From: Tessaracoccus sp. OH4464_COT-324
Lineage (GTDB): Bacteria > Actinomycetota > Actinomycetes > Propionibacteriales > Propionibacteriaceae
Direction: 5' to 3'
Length of the DNA stretch: 64,000 nucleotides
Assembly: GCF_003932855.1 (NCBI RefSeq)
Contig: NZ_RQYZ01000003.1
Span: 62,001-126,000 of the forward strand
The notes below the pieces were generated by a model. The model was given only the letters and a program-made list of their open reading frames with translations. It was not told the origin of the DNA and did no database searches. The position numbers were made by a program, and so were the translations under genes. Of this stretch, positions 44,004 to 52,966 are shown one piece after another; the stretch's first letter is position 1, and each line of letters begins with the position of its first letter.

Positions 44004-47000
44004 ATGAAACAAGTGAGACAGGTCCTCGCTTCGCTGGTGGGGGCGGCCATCGTCCTCTCAAGCGGGCTAACAACACCGGCACACGCTGATCCACACACCG
44101 AACCCCCCGGGGCAGCGCCCGCCGACATCGACATCCCAACCGCCACGAACACCCGCCGAGTGCTGGTCATGTTGCGCAAGCAGCCCAGCGGCAAGGGCAT
44201 GGAGGCCGAAGGGATCGCCGCCGTGGATCGCGTACTCGACCGCTGGTCAGAGCAACCCGGCTTCAATGTGCGCCGCAAGTTCGGCACCCTGGTCAACGCA
44301 TTCTCGGCCGAGATTCCCGAGAACCTGCTGGTGCCGCTGGCCCTGGACCCGGACGTGGCCAGCGTCAAGCCGCTGAAGGTTTTCCAGCCCGTGATGGCCA
44401 CCGCGGGCGAAGCAAGCGGCAGCGTCACAGCCCGTCAGAACCTAGGAGTTGACGGTTCCGGGACGCTGGTCTCCGTGATCGACTCTGGCGTCGACCCCAC
44501 CCACCAAGACATGCGCCTCGACGATGGTGCGGACAAGAAAATGGAGCCGCAAAGCGACAAATACACCGACAAGATTCCCTACGGCTGGAATTACGCCGAC
44601 GGCAACGCCGAGTTCTTCGACCGCACCACCGACCAGCACGGCATGCACGTCGCGGGCATCGTCGGTGCTAACGGTGGGAAGGCCGCCAACGAGCCGGGCA
44701 GCGGACGGATCCTGGGCATCGCCCCCAACGCCCAGCTACTCAGCATGAAGGTGTTCTCCAACGACCCGCACCGCTCCGGAGCGCAAGAAGACGACATCAT
44801 CGCCGCGATCGAAGATTCAGTCGAGCTGGGTGCCGACGTTATCAACCTCTCCCTCGGCATCCCCAACGGCACTGCCGAGGCCACCATCGGGGAGGGCCGG
44901 GCCATAGCCAACGCCCTGGCCGCCGGGGTTGAGGTGGTCGTCGCGGCCGGAAACGAAGGTATCAACCTGGCAACCGACGCAGAGACCAAAGACCAAAGCG
45001 AGCTACTCGACGACGGCACCCTGCACACCCCCGCGAGCACCTCCGACGCGCTCGCCATCGCTTCCATCAACAACTCGCACGTGCCAAACCCGATGGCGAT
45101 CGCCACAGCCGGCGGCGAGAAGCTGCGCTTCGGCTACCAGGTACAGACCGGCCAACCGGATCAGGCGGAGCACACCCTCGTCTCCGGCGGGTACGGGCTC
45201 GCCGACGACATCCCAGATACCGCGCGTGATAACTACGTGCTGATCGCCCGCGGCCGAACCAGCTTCGGCACCATGTTCCGAAACGCTGCCGCGAAGGGTG
45301 CGCGCGGCGTGTTCGTATTCAACACCGCTGAACGTGGCGACGTATTCGACCTTATGGGCGGAATCCCCGACACCAACCTGGTGGGCGTCTTCCTGCTGCA
45401 CAGCGACGGCCAGCGCCTGCAGCAGAAGATTGAAGCCCACGGCGGCTCCGCCAGAATCCAACTCACCGACCACCTCATCTCCGTGCCAAACCCTGAGGGC
45501 GCGCTGGAGCCGTCACTGTTTACCTCGTGGGGCAGCACCCCCTCGCTGGACTTCAAGCCACAGCTCGCCGGCATCGGCGGCGATGTCTATTCCACGCTCA
45601 ACAGCAACCGCTACGGCACCAAATCCGGCACCTCGATGGCAGCTCCCCACGTCGCGGGCGCCTTCGCCCTAGGCCTGCAGGAATACCGCAGGCGTTTCCC
45701 GGAGATGTCCGCCAGCGAGCGCCGGGAGTTGCTGCGGGTTGGCTTCGCCAACACCGCGCAGATTCTGCACCACGACGACGCGCCCTTCGCGCCCCGACAG
45801 ATCGGCGCCGGTCTGATCCACACCGAAGAGGCGCTCACGACGAAGGTATTTGCCACAGTCGACGGCGCGCCACACGTCGCGCTGCGACAGGTGACCGGCA
45901 CCACCAACTTCGACGTCACCCTGAGTAACCTCGGCGACGAAGAACTGCGCTTCAACCCCGGGGCGACGTGCGTCCTCGCCGAGTCTCAGCAGGCGGGCTC
46001 ACCGAACGAGACCAGTTGCAGCGCCGACGACGAGTTGCGTGCCCCGCAGGGGCCGCTCGTCGTGCCCGCCGGTGGCACAGCCACCGCCACCTTCACCCTG
46101 GACGCCGACGCCTCGAAGAACCATTGGGTGCAGGGTTGGGTCGTGTTCGAATCGACGGACCCGGCGCAGCCTAGCCTCTCCCTGCCGTACCTCGGCTTCG
46201 CGGGTGATTGGAACGCCGAACCCATCATCGATCCTGCCCCGGAAAGCGGCCAGGAATCCTACCTGGACCGGGTGATCGGCCCGCGGCCCAGGTCGCGCAC
46301 CCAGCTGCTCGGCGCCGCTGGCGAGGGCGGGGTGACGCCCACCCAATGGTTCTCCCCCAACGGCGATGGCAGCTCCGATACGATCCTGCCGCAGCTGCAA
46401 CTGCTGCGCTCCGCCGGGGAGGTCCGCTACGAGATCGTCCACGGGGACGACGTCGTGCGCGCTCTCGGCATTGACCGCAATCTGCTGCGCCACAGCCGCA
46501 ACTCGCTGCTGTCCCTCGGCGCTGACGCCAGCCACGTCGCAGCCGACCGCAAGTGGGACGGGGGTCTGTATGACCCGGCCGACGACCAGTTCCACACCAT
46601 CGACGATGCCCCGCTAGGCGAGTACCGCTACCGCATCCGGGCGCGCCTGTCCGACGAGTTCGATTGGCAGGTCACCGAGCTGGAGTTGGGCGTAGACACC
46701 GTCGCGCCCACCGTCGCCACCGCGAGCGTGACTCCCAAACCCGACGGTGGCATCAGCTACACCTTCCACGCCTCCGACGCGCTGTCGGGCATCAACCTCC
46801 CTGGTCTGAAGGCCACGGATGCGCGCACAAGGCGGCGGCTACAGGTGGTACCCGGCGCCGATTCCACCTACCGGGTGGACGTGCCGGCGGATTTGGCGAA
46901 GGAAAACTCCTACCTCGCTCTCACGGTGGGAGACCGCGCCGGAAACCACATTGTTGCGCACGAGTTTTACGCAACCCGAGACCTGAACCTCCTGGAAACC

Positions 47001-48950
47001 AACCTGGATCGCTGGGTGGGCACCCTCACCGAGGAACGCGATAGGCCCACCATTGAGGACGGCCAACTGGTGCTGCGCATGAAGGTGCGCCCGAACGTCG
47101 CCGCTGTCCAGGTCAACGAAACCAGTGTGACCCCCGAGGACGGTTTCGCCATCGCCAGGCTACCTCTTTCCGAAGGTCGAAACGAGATCAGCATCACCGC
47201 CCGGGAAGCTAGCGGCACCACCGTCGCCACCGCCAACCACTGGCTCGGCTACGACATCACCCCGCCCACTATCCAGATCACCAAGATCAACCTGAATGAC
47301 AAGGGCGAGGTGATCCTCGACGAGAACGGCCAGTTCAACGTCGAGGGGAAGATCTCCGACGAGCACTCCCCCGCAGACCGGCTCGTGGTGCTCGACCAGT
47401 TCCGCAGGCCCCACCCGGTAGCCCCCGACGGCACCTTCACGATGTCCTACGCCCCGTCATTCATCAGCAACATCGCCCAGGTCTTCGGCTTCGACCATTG
47501 GGTGAGCGAACACGATCGGGCCAACGGCCGGGCCCTGGCCTGGGTGATTGCGGGCCGGGAAGCCCCCAAACCTGGCTACGGCATCATCTTCGACGACCCG
47601 AAGTTGAACGCTCCGACCTCGTTCTACGGAAACCACCTGAACCTCGTCGATTCATCCTTCAAGAACCTGACGACGCTTGATGACGAGGCCACCGGCTCCG
47701 ATGCGGCTGCCCGCCTCACTCTCAAAGGTGTCATGCGGCGGCTACCCACCAAACTGGTCATCGATGGGAAACCCGTTGCCCTCGACGAAACCGGGCGGTT
47801 CTCCGTTGATATCGAACTGGTCAACGGAATCACGAAGGTGCCCTTCGAGGTGCTCGACGAGTCCGACACGCCGTTCCTGAAATCGGCGTGGCGTTTCCTT
47901 TACGACCGCAGGATGCCCGGCATCGACCTCACCGTGAACCCACCGATCGCCGCCAACGGTGCGATCTTCCTCAGCCAGGCCGAGCAGACAGTCTCCCTCA
48001 ACGGCACGGTATGGGACAACGAGTTCGGCTACCAGCTGGCGGTGAACGGTAGCGTTGTGCAGGAGTTCGAGAACCTGTGGGATCAGGCCCCCGACCTGAA
48101 CAAGCGGCCCTTCGAGGCCGAGGTGCGCGGCGCACGCGACGGACACTCCCTGCGGATCAGCCTGTTCGACGGCATGGCCAACGGTTTCGAGCAAGGCGTG
48201 CCACTGATTCTGGACGACAAGTCTCCCGAGGTGCGCTTCGGTGCTCCCAAGCCGGTGCTGTCCGCCAAGGACTCGGTGACCGTCACCGCGTCGGACGACT
48301 ACCTGCAGAGTCTCCAGGTCCTCGTCGACGGCAAGCCGGTTGCGTCGGAGATGGTGGCGGTGCGCACCCATCCCAAGGCGTGGCTGACCACCTTCCGCGA
48401 CGGCGAACCGGCCCCCGCTGGTGCCGCCGGGGCGGGCGATGCGCAACAGCAGCTCACGCTCGACGTGCGCCTCTCCGATGTGCCTGGCCTCTCCTCTGGC
48501 ATGCACACTCTGGTCGCCATCAGCCAGGATTTGGGGGGCCGCACCACCGTCGAGTCCCTACTGCTTCGGGTGGACGAGCCGCCGGTGATCGAGGGCCCCG
48601 ACTCGCTTGACCTGCTCCCGGATGCGGACGCGCGTGCCCTGATCGGCGCCGCCTACTCCGCGAAGGACCCGGAGGACGGCCAGGTCGAGGTGCGCTTCGA
48701 GTTGCCCTCCGTCTTGTCGGTTACCCCCACGCCCGTGGTGCTCACCGCCACGGACTCCGCAGGCAACGTGACGAAACGCACCGTACAGGTGCGGCTCGTC
48801 GGCGCCCCGACGGGTGACACACCCCCGGTGGTCACCCCGACGCCGCCCGCCGACACGCCCCCTGTGGTCACCCCGACGCCGCCCGCCGACACGAAGCCGA
48901 CGGCGCCCGCGCCGGGCAAGCGGCCGGGGCTGCCCAAGACCGGCCGCTGA
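44004..48950 (+). CDS. Second secreted S8 subtilase, paralogue of the first, ends in LPKTG
   Basis: 1648 residues, collinear with the preceding gene throughout and so a tandem duplicate. Signal peptide with cleavage near PAHA-DP (residue 29); triad Asp160 (VSVIDSGVD), His212 (HGMHVAG), Ser544 (SGTSMAAPH); PA insertion; Fn3-like and Ig-like repeats. The C-terminal linker differs from its sister: a twice-repeated Thr-Pro-rich unit (TPPVVTPTPPAD) replaces the GHPGKPG linker. It also ends exactly after LPKTGR. The two proteins keep matching domain boundaries yet differ clearly in sequence, so the duplication is old. ATG at 44004, with AAGGA about 9 nt upstream. Confidence 0.92.
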   Translation: MKQVRQVLASLVGAAIVLSSGLTTPAHADPHTEPPGAAPADIDIPTATNTRRVLVMLRKQPSGKGMEAEGIAAVDRVLDRWSEQPGFNVRRKFGTLVNAFSAEIPENLLVPLALDPDVASVKPLKVFQPVMATAGEASGSVTARQNLGVDGSGTLVSVIDSGVDPTHQDMRLDDGADKKMEPQSDKYTDKIPYGWNYADGNAEFFDRTTDQHGMHVAGIVGANGGKAANEPGSGRILGIAPNAQLLSMKVFSNDPHRSGAQEDDIIAAIEDSVELGADVINLSLGIPNGTAEATIGEGRAIANALAAGVEVVVAAGNEGINLATDAETKDQSELLDDGTLHTPASTSDALAIASINNSHVPNPMAIATAGGEKLRFGYQVQTGQPDQAEHTLVSGGYGLADDIPDTARDNYVLIARGRTSFGTMFRNAAAKGARGVFVFNTAERGDVFDLMGGIPDTNLVGVFLLHSDGQRLQQKIEAHGGSARIQLTDHLISVPNPEGALEPSLFTSWGSTPSLDFKPQLAGIGGDVYSTLNSNRYGTKSGTSMAAPHVAGAFALGLQEYRRRFPEMSASERRELLRVGFANTAQILHHDDAPFAPRQIGAGLIHTEEALTTKVFATVDGAPHVALRQVTGTTNFDVTLSNLGDEELRFNPGATCVLAESQQAGSPNETSCSADDELRAPQGPLVVPAGGTATATFTLDADASKNHWVQGWVVFESTDPAQPSLSLPYLGFAGDWNAEPIIDPAPESGQESYLDRVIGPRPRSRTQLLGAAGEGGVTPTQWFSPNGDGSSDTILPQLQLLRSAGEVRYEIVHGDDVVRALGIDRNLLRHSRNSLLSLGADASHVAADRKWDGGLYDPADDQFHTIDDAPLGEYRYRIRARLSDEFDWQVTELELGVDTVAPTVATASVTPKPDGGISYTFHASDALSGINLPGLKATDARTRRRLQVVPGADSTYRVDVPADLAKENSYLALTVGDRAGNHIVAHEFYATRDLNLLETNLDRWVGTLTEERDRPTIEDGQLVLRMKVRPNVAAVQVNETSVTPEDGFAIARLPLSEGRNEISITAREASGTTVATANHWLGYDITPPTIQITKINLNDKGEVILDENGQFNVEGKISDEHSPADRLVVLDQFRRPHPVAPDGTFTMSYAPSFISNIAQVFGFDHWVSEHDRANGRALAWVIAGREAPKPGYGIIFDDPKLNAPTSFYGNHLNLVDSSFKNLTTLDDEATGSDAAARLTLKGVMRRLPTKLVIDGKPVALDETGRFSVDIELVNGITKVPFEVLDESDTPFLKSAWRFLYDRRMPGIDLTVNPPIAANGAIFLSQAEQTVSLNGTVWDNEFGYQLAVNGSVVQEFENLWDQAPDLNKRPFEAEVRGARDGHSLRISLFDGMANGFEQGVPLILDDKSPEVRFGAPKPVLSAKDSVTVTASDDYLQSLQVLVDGKPVASEMVAVRTHPKAWLTTFRDGEPAPAGAAGAGDAQQQLTLDVRLSDVPGLSSGMHTLVAISQDLGGRTTVESLLLRVDEPPVIEGPDSLDLLPDADARALIGAAYSAKDPEDGQVEVRFELPSVLSVTPTPVVLTATDSAGNVTKRTVQVRLVGAPTGDTPPVVTPTPPADTPPVVTPTPPADTKPTAPAPGKRPGLPKTGR

Positions 48951-48962
48951 GGCTCGCCCCCC

Positions 48963-49002
48963 GGGGTGTTGGGCGGGGACACGTCGCCCCACCCAACACC
49001 CC
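48963..49002 (+). terminator. Hairpin after the second subtilase
   Basis: Arms GGGGTGTTGGG (48963-48973) and its complement (48992-49002) pair over 11 bp, continued by four G-C pairs after one mismatch. It starts 13 nt after the stop. No T-run follows, so termination may rely on the second hairpin at 49039. Confidence 0.6.
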
Positions 49003-49038
49003 AGGAATCACAGCAAGTAAAAGTACACAGAGAACAAG

Positions 49039-49071
49039 AAGTGGGGTGGGTCTCCAAGACCCACCCCACTT
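49039..49071. terminator. Bidirectional terminator between subtilase 2 and fbaA
   Basis: A perfect 15-bp stem (49039-49053 with 49057-49071) with a CCA loop, followed by TTT on the + strand. Placed between convergent genes, it probably serves both. Confidence 0.8.
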
Positions 49072-49149
49072 TTCTGTCGTGCAGCGCCAGATCCCGTCAC
49101 GAAAGCGCCACAGCCCGGCGCTGCCTTCGCGGCAGAACCTGAATCGGCA

Positions 49150-50175
49150 TCACTTGCCGAGCGTGGTGCCAGCCGAACGCAGCGCCTGGCAGGCTTCGAC
49201 GACACGGGCAGCCATGCCGGCCTCTGCGGCCTTGCCCCACGAGCGCGGATCGTAGAGCTTCTTGTTACCGACCTCGCCGTCGATCTTCAGAACGCCGTCG
49301 TAGTTGCGGAACATGTGCTCCACCACTGGGCGGGTGAAGGCGTACTGGGTGTCGGTGTCGACATTCATCTTGATGACGCCGTAGTCGACCGCGTCAGAGA
49401 TCTCCTGTGCGGTGGAGCCGGAACCGCCATGGAACACGAGATCGAACGGGTTCTCCTTGCCGTACTTCGCGCCGACAGCCTCCTGGATCTCCTTCAGCAC
49501 CTCGGGGCGCAGCTTCACGGCGCCCGGCTTGTACACGCCGTGCACGTTGCCGAAGGTGAGCGCGGTGATGTAGCGGCCTTTCTCACCCAGGCCGAGCTTC
49601 TCGACGGTGGCCATGCCATCCTCGACGGTGGTGTACAGCTTCTCGTTGATCTCGTTGGCGACGCCGTCCTCTTCGCCGCCGACGACGCCGACCTCGATCT
49701 CCAGGATGATCTTGGCGGCGGTGGTGAGCTTCAGCAGCTCCTCAGCGATCGCGAGATTCTCCGCCACCGGCACGGCCGAACCGTCCCACATGTGCGACTG
49801 GAAGATGGGCAGACCGCCGCGGTCGACCTGCTCCTGCGACAGCGCAATGAGGGGCTTGACGTAGGTGTCCAGCTTCTCCTTCTGGCAGTGATCGGTGTGC
49901 AGCGCGATGTTGACGGGGTAATTCTTGGCGACCTCTTCGGCGTAGCGAGCCAGAGCCACAGCGCCGGTGACCATGTTCTTGATGGTCGAACCGGAGGCGT
50001 ACTCGGCGCCACCGGTGGAAACCTGGATGATGCCGTCGGAGCCTGCCTCAGCAAAGCCCTGGATGGCGGCGGTCACGGTCTGCGACGAGGTGATGTTGAT
50101 GGCCGGGTAGGCGAACTTGTTCGCCTTGGCCCGATCGAGCATCTCGGCGTAAACCTCAGGAGTTGCAATGGGCAT
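49150..50175 (-). CDS. fbaA: Class II fructose-bisphosphate aldolase
   Basis: 341 residues. Metal-dependent aldolase landmarks: YPAINITSSQTVTAAIQGF, NIALHTDHCQKEKLD (zinc His and catalytic Asp), EIEVGVVGGEEDGV, TFGNVHGVYKPG (zinc His), LVFHGGSGS (zinc His) and GVIKMNVDTDTQ. It splits fructose 1,6-bisphosphate to dihydroxyacetone phosphate and glyceraldehyde 3-phosphate in glycolysis and works in reverse in gluconeogenesis. All catalytic residues are present and length is normal for the long class IIA form used by Actinobacteria. Expected to be highly expressed; it has its own upstream region of about 80 nt. Confidence 0.97.
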   Translation of the reverse strand: MPIATPEVYAEMLDRAKANKFAYPAINITSSQTVTAAIQGFAEAGSDGIIQVSTGGAEYASGSTIKNMVTGAVALARYAEEVAKNYPVNIALHTDHCQKEKLDTYVKPLIALSQEQVDRGGLPIFQSHMWDGSAVPVAENLAIAEELLKLTTAAKIILEIEVGVVGGEEDGVANEINEKLYTTVEDGMATVEKLGLGEKGRYITALTFGNVHGVYKPGAVKLRPEVLKEIQEAVGAKYGKENPFDLVFHGGSGSTAQEISDAVDYGVIKMNVDTDTQYAFTRPVVEHMFRNYDGVLKIDGEVGNKKLYDPRSWGKAAEAGMAARVVEACQALRSAGTTLGK

Positions 50176-50254
50176 GGGTGTCTCTTTTCCTAGAACGTGC
50201 CTTTTTAGGTAACACCAGCCTATCGCGGCGCCTCACCGCCGGACACGTGGGGCA

Positions 50255-50782
50255 TCAAACGCTCAACTCAAGTTTGCGGGCCTCAATCGAATGCTCACCT
50301 AGCGACAGTGCGCGGATCATTCCGTCCAAAACGGCCGGGCTCGCGTCAAGGAAGCTGAGCGGCACATCCACCGTCGAATTGCGCGCATCGACGGCCAGCT
50401 TCGGGCCTGCCGCCCCACCGCTGGCCACCCGAACCGCCGTGATCTCCGACCAACGCAGCCGCGCCACAGTAGGCCAGTGGAAGGCCATGCCCTCCGGCTC
50501 GATCGTGAGACACGGCCGCGGCTCGATGCGGGCCAGATCCCGCTTCGCCAGATGCAGGCGCACGATGTTGGCCGCCAGCCAAAACAACGAACTCCCTAGC
50601 CAAGCACCGATGAACAGGATGTGCCAGACCAGCCTCATCTCAGGCGGCCGGAAAGAGTAGATGGCCGCCAGGATGCCCAGCGACATCGCCGTGGACACGA
50701 TCCGCCACTTCAAGGCGCGCCGCTGCCGGGCGACCCGAGCCGCCGTCGGCACCGGGGTGAGGCTGACCACAAAGCGTTCCAT
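50255..50782 (-). CDS. Two-TM membrane protein with PH-like domain
   Basis: 175 residues from the ATG at 50782. A basic N-terminus is followed by two hydrophobic helices (VSTAMSLGILAAIYSF and LVWHILFIGAWLGSSLFWLAANIV, about 30-80), then a soluble beta-rich part (LTIEPEGMAFHWPTVARLRWSEITAVRVASG, VDVPLSFLDASPAVL) that looks like the bacterial PH/YcxB-type domain. No enzymatic motif. It starts 10 nt after the methyltransferase gene stop, so it closes that small operon. Function unknown. Confidence 0.75.
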   Translation of the reverse strand: MERFVVSLTPVPTAARVARQRRALKWRIVSTAMSLGILAAIYSFRPPEMRLVWHILFIGAWLGSSLFWLAANIVRLHLAKRDLARIEPRPCLTIEPEGMAFHWPTVARLRWSEITAVRVASGGAAGPKLAVDARNSTVDVPLSFLDASPAVLDGMIRALSLGEHSIEARKLELSV

Positions 50783-50792
50783 AGGCACCACT

Positions 50793-51425
50793 CTAGGCCG
50801 CGCCCCAGCGGTGCTGCAGCGACCAGTGATACATCGCGATGGCGGCGGCAGCCCCGGCGTTCATACTGCGCGTCGAACCGTACTGGGTGATCGCGACGAG
50901 CCGTTCGCACCCCGCCACCATCTCCGGTGTCAGCCCCGGGCCCTCCGCGCCGAAGATCAGGCAGGTCCGCTCCGGCAGCTCGGCGCGTTCCAACGCGACG
51001 GCCCCGGGCAGGTTGTCCACCCCGACCGGGGTGATTCCCTCATCGGCCAAGAAGGTGAACAGCGCGGACTCGTCGACGTGGTGCAGCACGTGCAGGTAGC
51101 GGTCTGTGACCATCGCACCGCGCCGATTCCACCGTCGCTTGCCGACGATGTGCACAGCCGCGACGTTGAAGGCGTTCGCCGTACGCACAATCGAACCGAT
51201 GTTGAAGTCGTGCTCCCAATTCTGGATGGCGACGTGCAGGGGCGCGCGGCGCTCGTCGAGGTCGGCGACGATCGCCGACAGCCGCCAATAGCGGTACTCG
51301 TCGAGCACGTTGCGGCGATCGCCCCCGCCGAGCAGCTCGGGGTCGAGGCGCGGATCGTCGGGCCACGGCTCCGGGTGCGGGCCCACCCCGACGGTGGCCG
51401 CCGTCGGGCCAGAGGGCTCGGTCAC
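50793..51425 (-). CDS. SpoU/TrmH-family RNA 2'-O-methyltransferase
   Basis: 210 residues. The three SpoU motifs are present: NWEHDFNIGSIVRTANAFNV (motif 1 with the catalytic Arg/Asn), LIFGAEGPGLTPEMV (motif 2) and ITQYGSTRSMNAGAAAAIAMYHW (motif 3), forming the trefoil-knot SAM site. It methylates a ribose in tRNA or rRNA; which position cannot be told. There is no N-terminal rRNA-binding domain of the RlmB type. ATG start overlaps the DUF368 gene stop by 4 nt, so the two are coupled. Confidence 0.88.
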   Translation of the reverse strand: MTEPSGPTAATVGVGPHPEPWPDDPRLDPELLGGGDRRNVLDEYRYWRLSAIVADLDERRAPLHVAIQNWEHDFNIGSIVRTANAFNVAAVHIVGKRRWNRRGAMVTDRYLHVLHHVDESALFTFLADEGITPVGVDNLPGAVALERAELPERTCLIFGAEGPGLTPEMVAGCERLVAITQYGSTRSMNAGAAAAIAMYHWSLQHRWGAA

Positions 51426-52369
51426 GCGGTGGCCTCCTCCGCTGCTCGCTCTGCGGTCCGGCTGAGCAGCCGGTCGGCCAGCACGAGCCCGCCGACGATC
51501 AGCGCGCCCAGCCCCGCCAGCCCAACGACGGGCGCCACATCAGCGCCGGGTGCGGCCAGCGCGCCCTCAACCTGCCAGGGCCACAGCGCGCGCAGCGAGC
51601 CCAGCAGCAGCCCCGACATCGCGAACATGACGCCCGTGTGGTGGTTCTTCAGCAGCCAGTTGAGGGCACGGATGAACAACACGATGCCGGTCAGCGCGCC
51701 CAGCGCGAACACCGCGATGTATCCGAGGTTGCGCTCGTGCACCGCGTGCAGCGTCGGAGCGTACAGGCCCACCACGAGGAGGAAGAACGAACCGGACACC
51801 CCCGGCAGCACCAGCGCGCACACCGCGACGGCGGCGGCAGCGAACACCACGAGATAGCTGGGGTTCGCCACCACCTGGCCCGCGCCCGACGACGTCAGCA
51901 GCCAGGCGGCCAGCGCCGCCCCCGCGAACAACCCCGCGTAGATCGGCCAATGCTTGCGGTGCAGTTCGCTGCGATTGATCAGCAGGAGAGGAACCGCCAC
52001 GGAGGCCGCCACCATGCCCAGAAACAGGCCCCGCGCCAGCGTGGGGCTGCCCTCCACGAAGCCCGCCATCGCACCTGCCATCGACAGCACCGCCACCGCC
52101 ATGCCCAGCAGCAGCGGCAGGACCAGCCACCACTCGACGCGCTTCAGGTGCGCCAGGCAGCCCTTGAACCGTTCGGGGCCGACCACGAGCCGCTTGGCCG
52201 CACTGATGATCTGATCACCGGCGGCCAGCACCCGCTCGTAAACGCCCGTGATGAGCGCGATGGTGCCGCCGGAGACGCCTGGCACCAGTTCGGCGAGGCC
52301 AATCAGGCCGCCGCGCGCCGTGTTCGCGAGGGCGTCAATGATGCAGAAGCGGCGGGGGGTGTCGCTCAT
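51422..52369 (-). CDS. DUF368 polyprenyl-phosphate-transporter-like membrane protein
   Basis: 315 residues. DUF368 opening motif: NTARGGLIGLAELVPGVSGGTIALITGVYERVL, with the conserved PGVSGGT; a second, mirrored copy VCALVLPGVSGSFFLLVVGLYAP lies mid-protein. About nine hydrophobic helices. DUF368 and related DedA proteins recycle undecaprenyl phosphate across the membrane for cell-wall synthesis in characterised bacteria. It lies between pyrE and the trmH-like gene on the same strand. Confidence 0.88.
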   Translation of the reverse strand: MSDTPRRFCIIDALANTARGGLIGLAELVPGVSGGTIALITGVYERVLAAGDQIISAAKRLVVGPERFKGCLAHLKRVEWWLVLPLLLGMAVAVLSMAGAMAGFVEGSPTLARGLFLGMVAASVAVPLLLINRSELHRKHWPIYAGLFAGAALAAWLLTSSGAGQVVANPSYLVVFAAAAVAVCALVLPGVSGSFFLLVVGLYAPTLHAVHERNLGYIAVFALGALTGIVLFIRALNWLLKNHHTGVMFAMSGLLLGSLRALWPWQVEGALAAPGADVAPVVGLAGLGALIVGGLVLADRLLSRTAERAAEEATA

Positions 52370-52432
52370 GGCTTCCTTTCGATAGCTGAACGGCCACGTT
52401 AACCGTCGAGTGGCGCGGGAAGCAAAGACAGC

Positions 52433-52966
52433 TCACAGGTCGAGGTCGGTCAACCCGATCGCGTACCGGTATTCGAGGCCGGCTTCCGCCACCCGCTCGG
52501 CGGCCCCGGTGTCACGGTCGACGACGACCGCCACGGCCACCACCTCGCCGCCGGCCTCCCGCACCGCCTCAACCGCGGTGAGCGCCGAGCCGCCCGTCGT
52601 CGAGGTGTCCTCCACTACGAGCACGCGCCGACCCGCGACATCGGTGCCCTCAATGCGGCGCTGCAGGCCGTGGGCTTTGACTCCCTTGCGCACCACGAAG
52701 GCGTCAAGCCGCTGCCCGGCGTGCGCGGCGGCGTGCAGCATCGCGGTCGCGACGGGGTCCGCGCCGAGCGTGAGGCCGCCCACCGCTTCGAAGTCGAGGT
52801 CGGCGGTCAACTCGCGCATCACGCGCCCCACTAGGGGGGCGGCGACGCCATCGAGGGTGACGCGGCGCATGTCCACGTAGTAGTCGGCTTCCTTGCCGGA
52901 GGCGAGCACGACATGGCCACGCACCACGGCGAGCCGGTTGATGTGCCCGATCAGCTCTTTCTTCAC
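52433..52966 (-). CDS. pyrE: Orotate phosphoribosyltransferase
   Basis: 177 residues. LASGKEADYYVDMRRVTLDG (orotate/PRPP contact), GLTLGADPVATAMLHAA, FVVRKGVKAHGLQRRIEG (flexible loop with catalytic Lys) and the PRPP motif VLVVEDTSTTGGSALTAVEAVREAG. It joins orotate to PRPP to make OMP in pyrimidine synthesis. GTG start overlaps the sortase-like gene stop (GTGA). Slightly shorter than the E. coli enzyme but complete. The rest of the pyr pathway is elsewhere. Confidence 0.95.
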   Translation of the reverse strand: MKKELIGHINRLAVVRGHVVLASGKEADYYVDMRRVTLDGVAAPLVGRVMRELTADLDFEAVGGLTLGADPVATAMLHAAAHAGQRLDAFVVRKGVKAHGLQRRIEGTDVAGRRVLVVEDTSTTGGSALTAVEAVREAGGEVVAVAVVVDRDTGAAERVAEAGLEYRYAIGLTDLDL

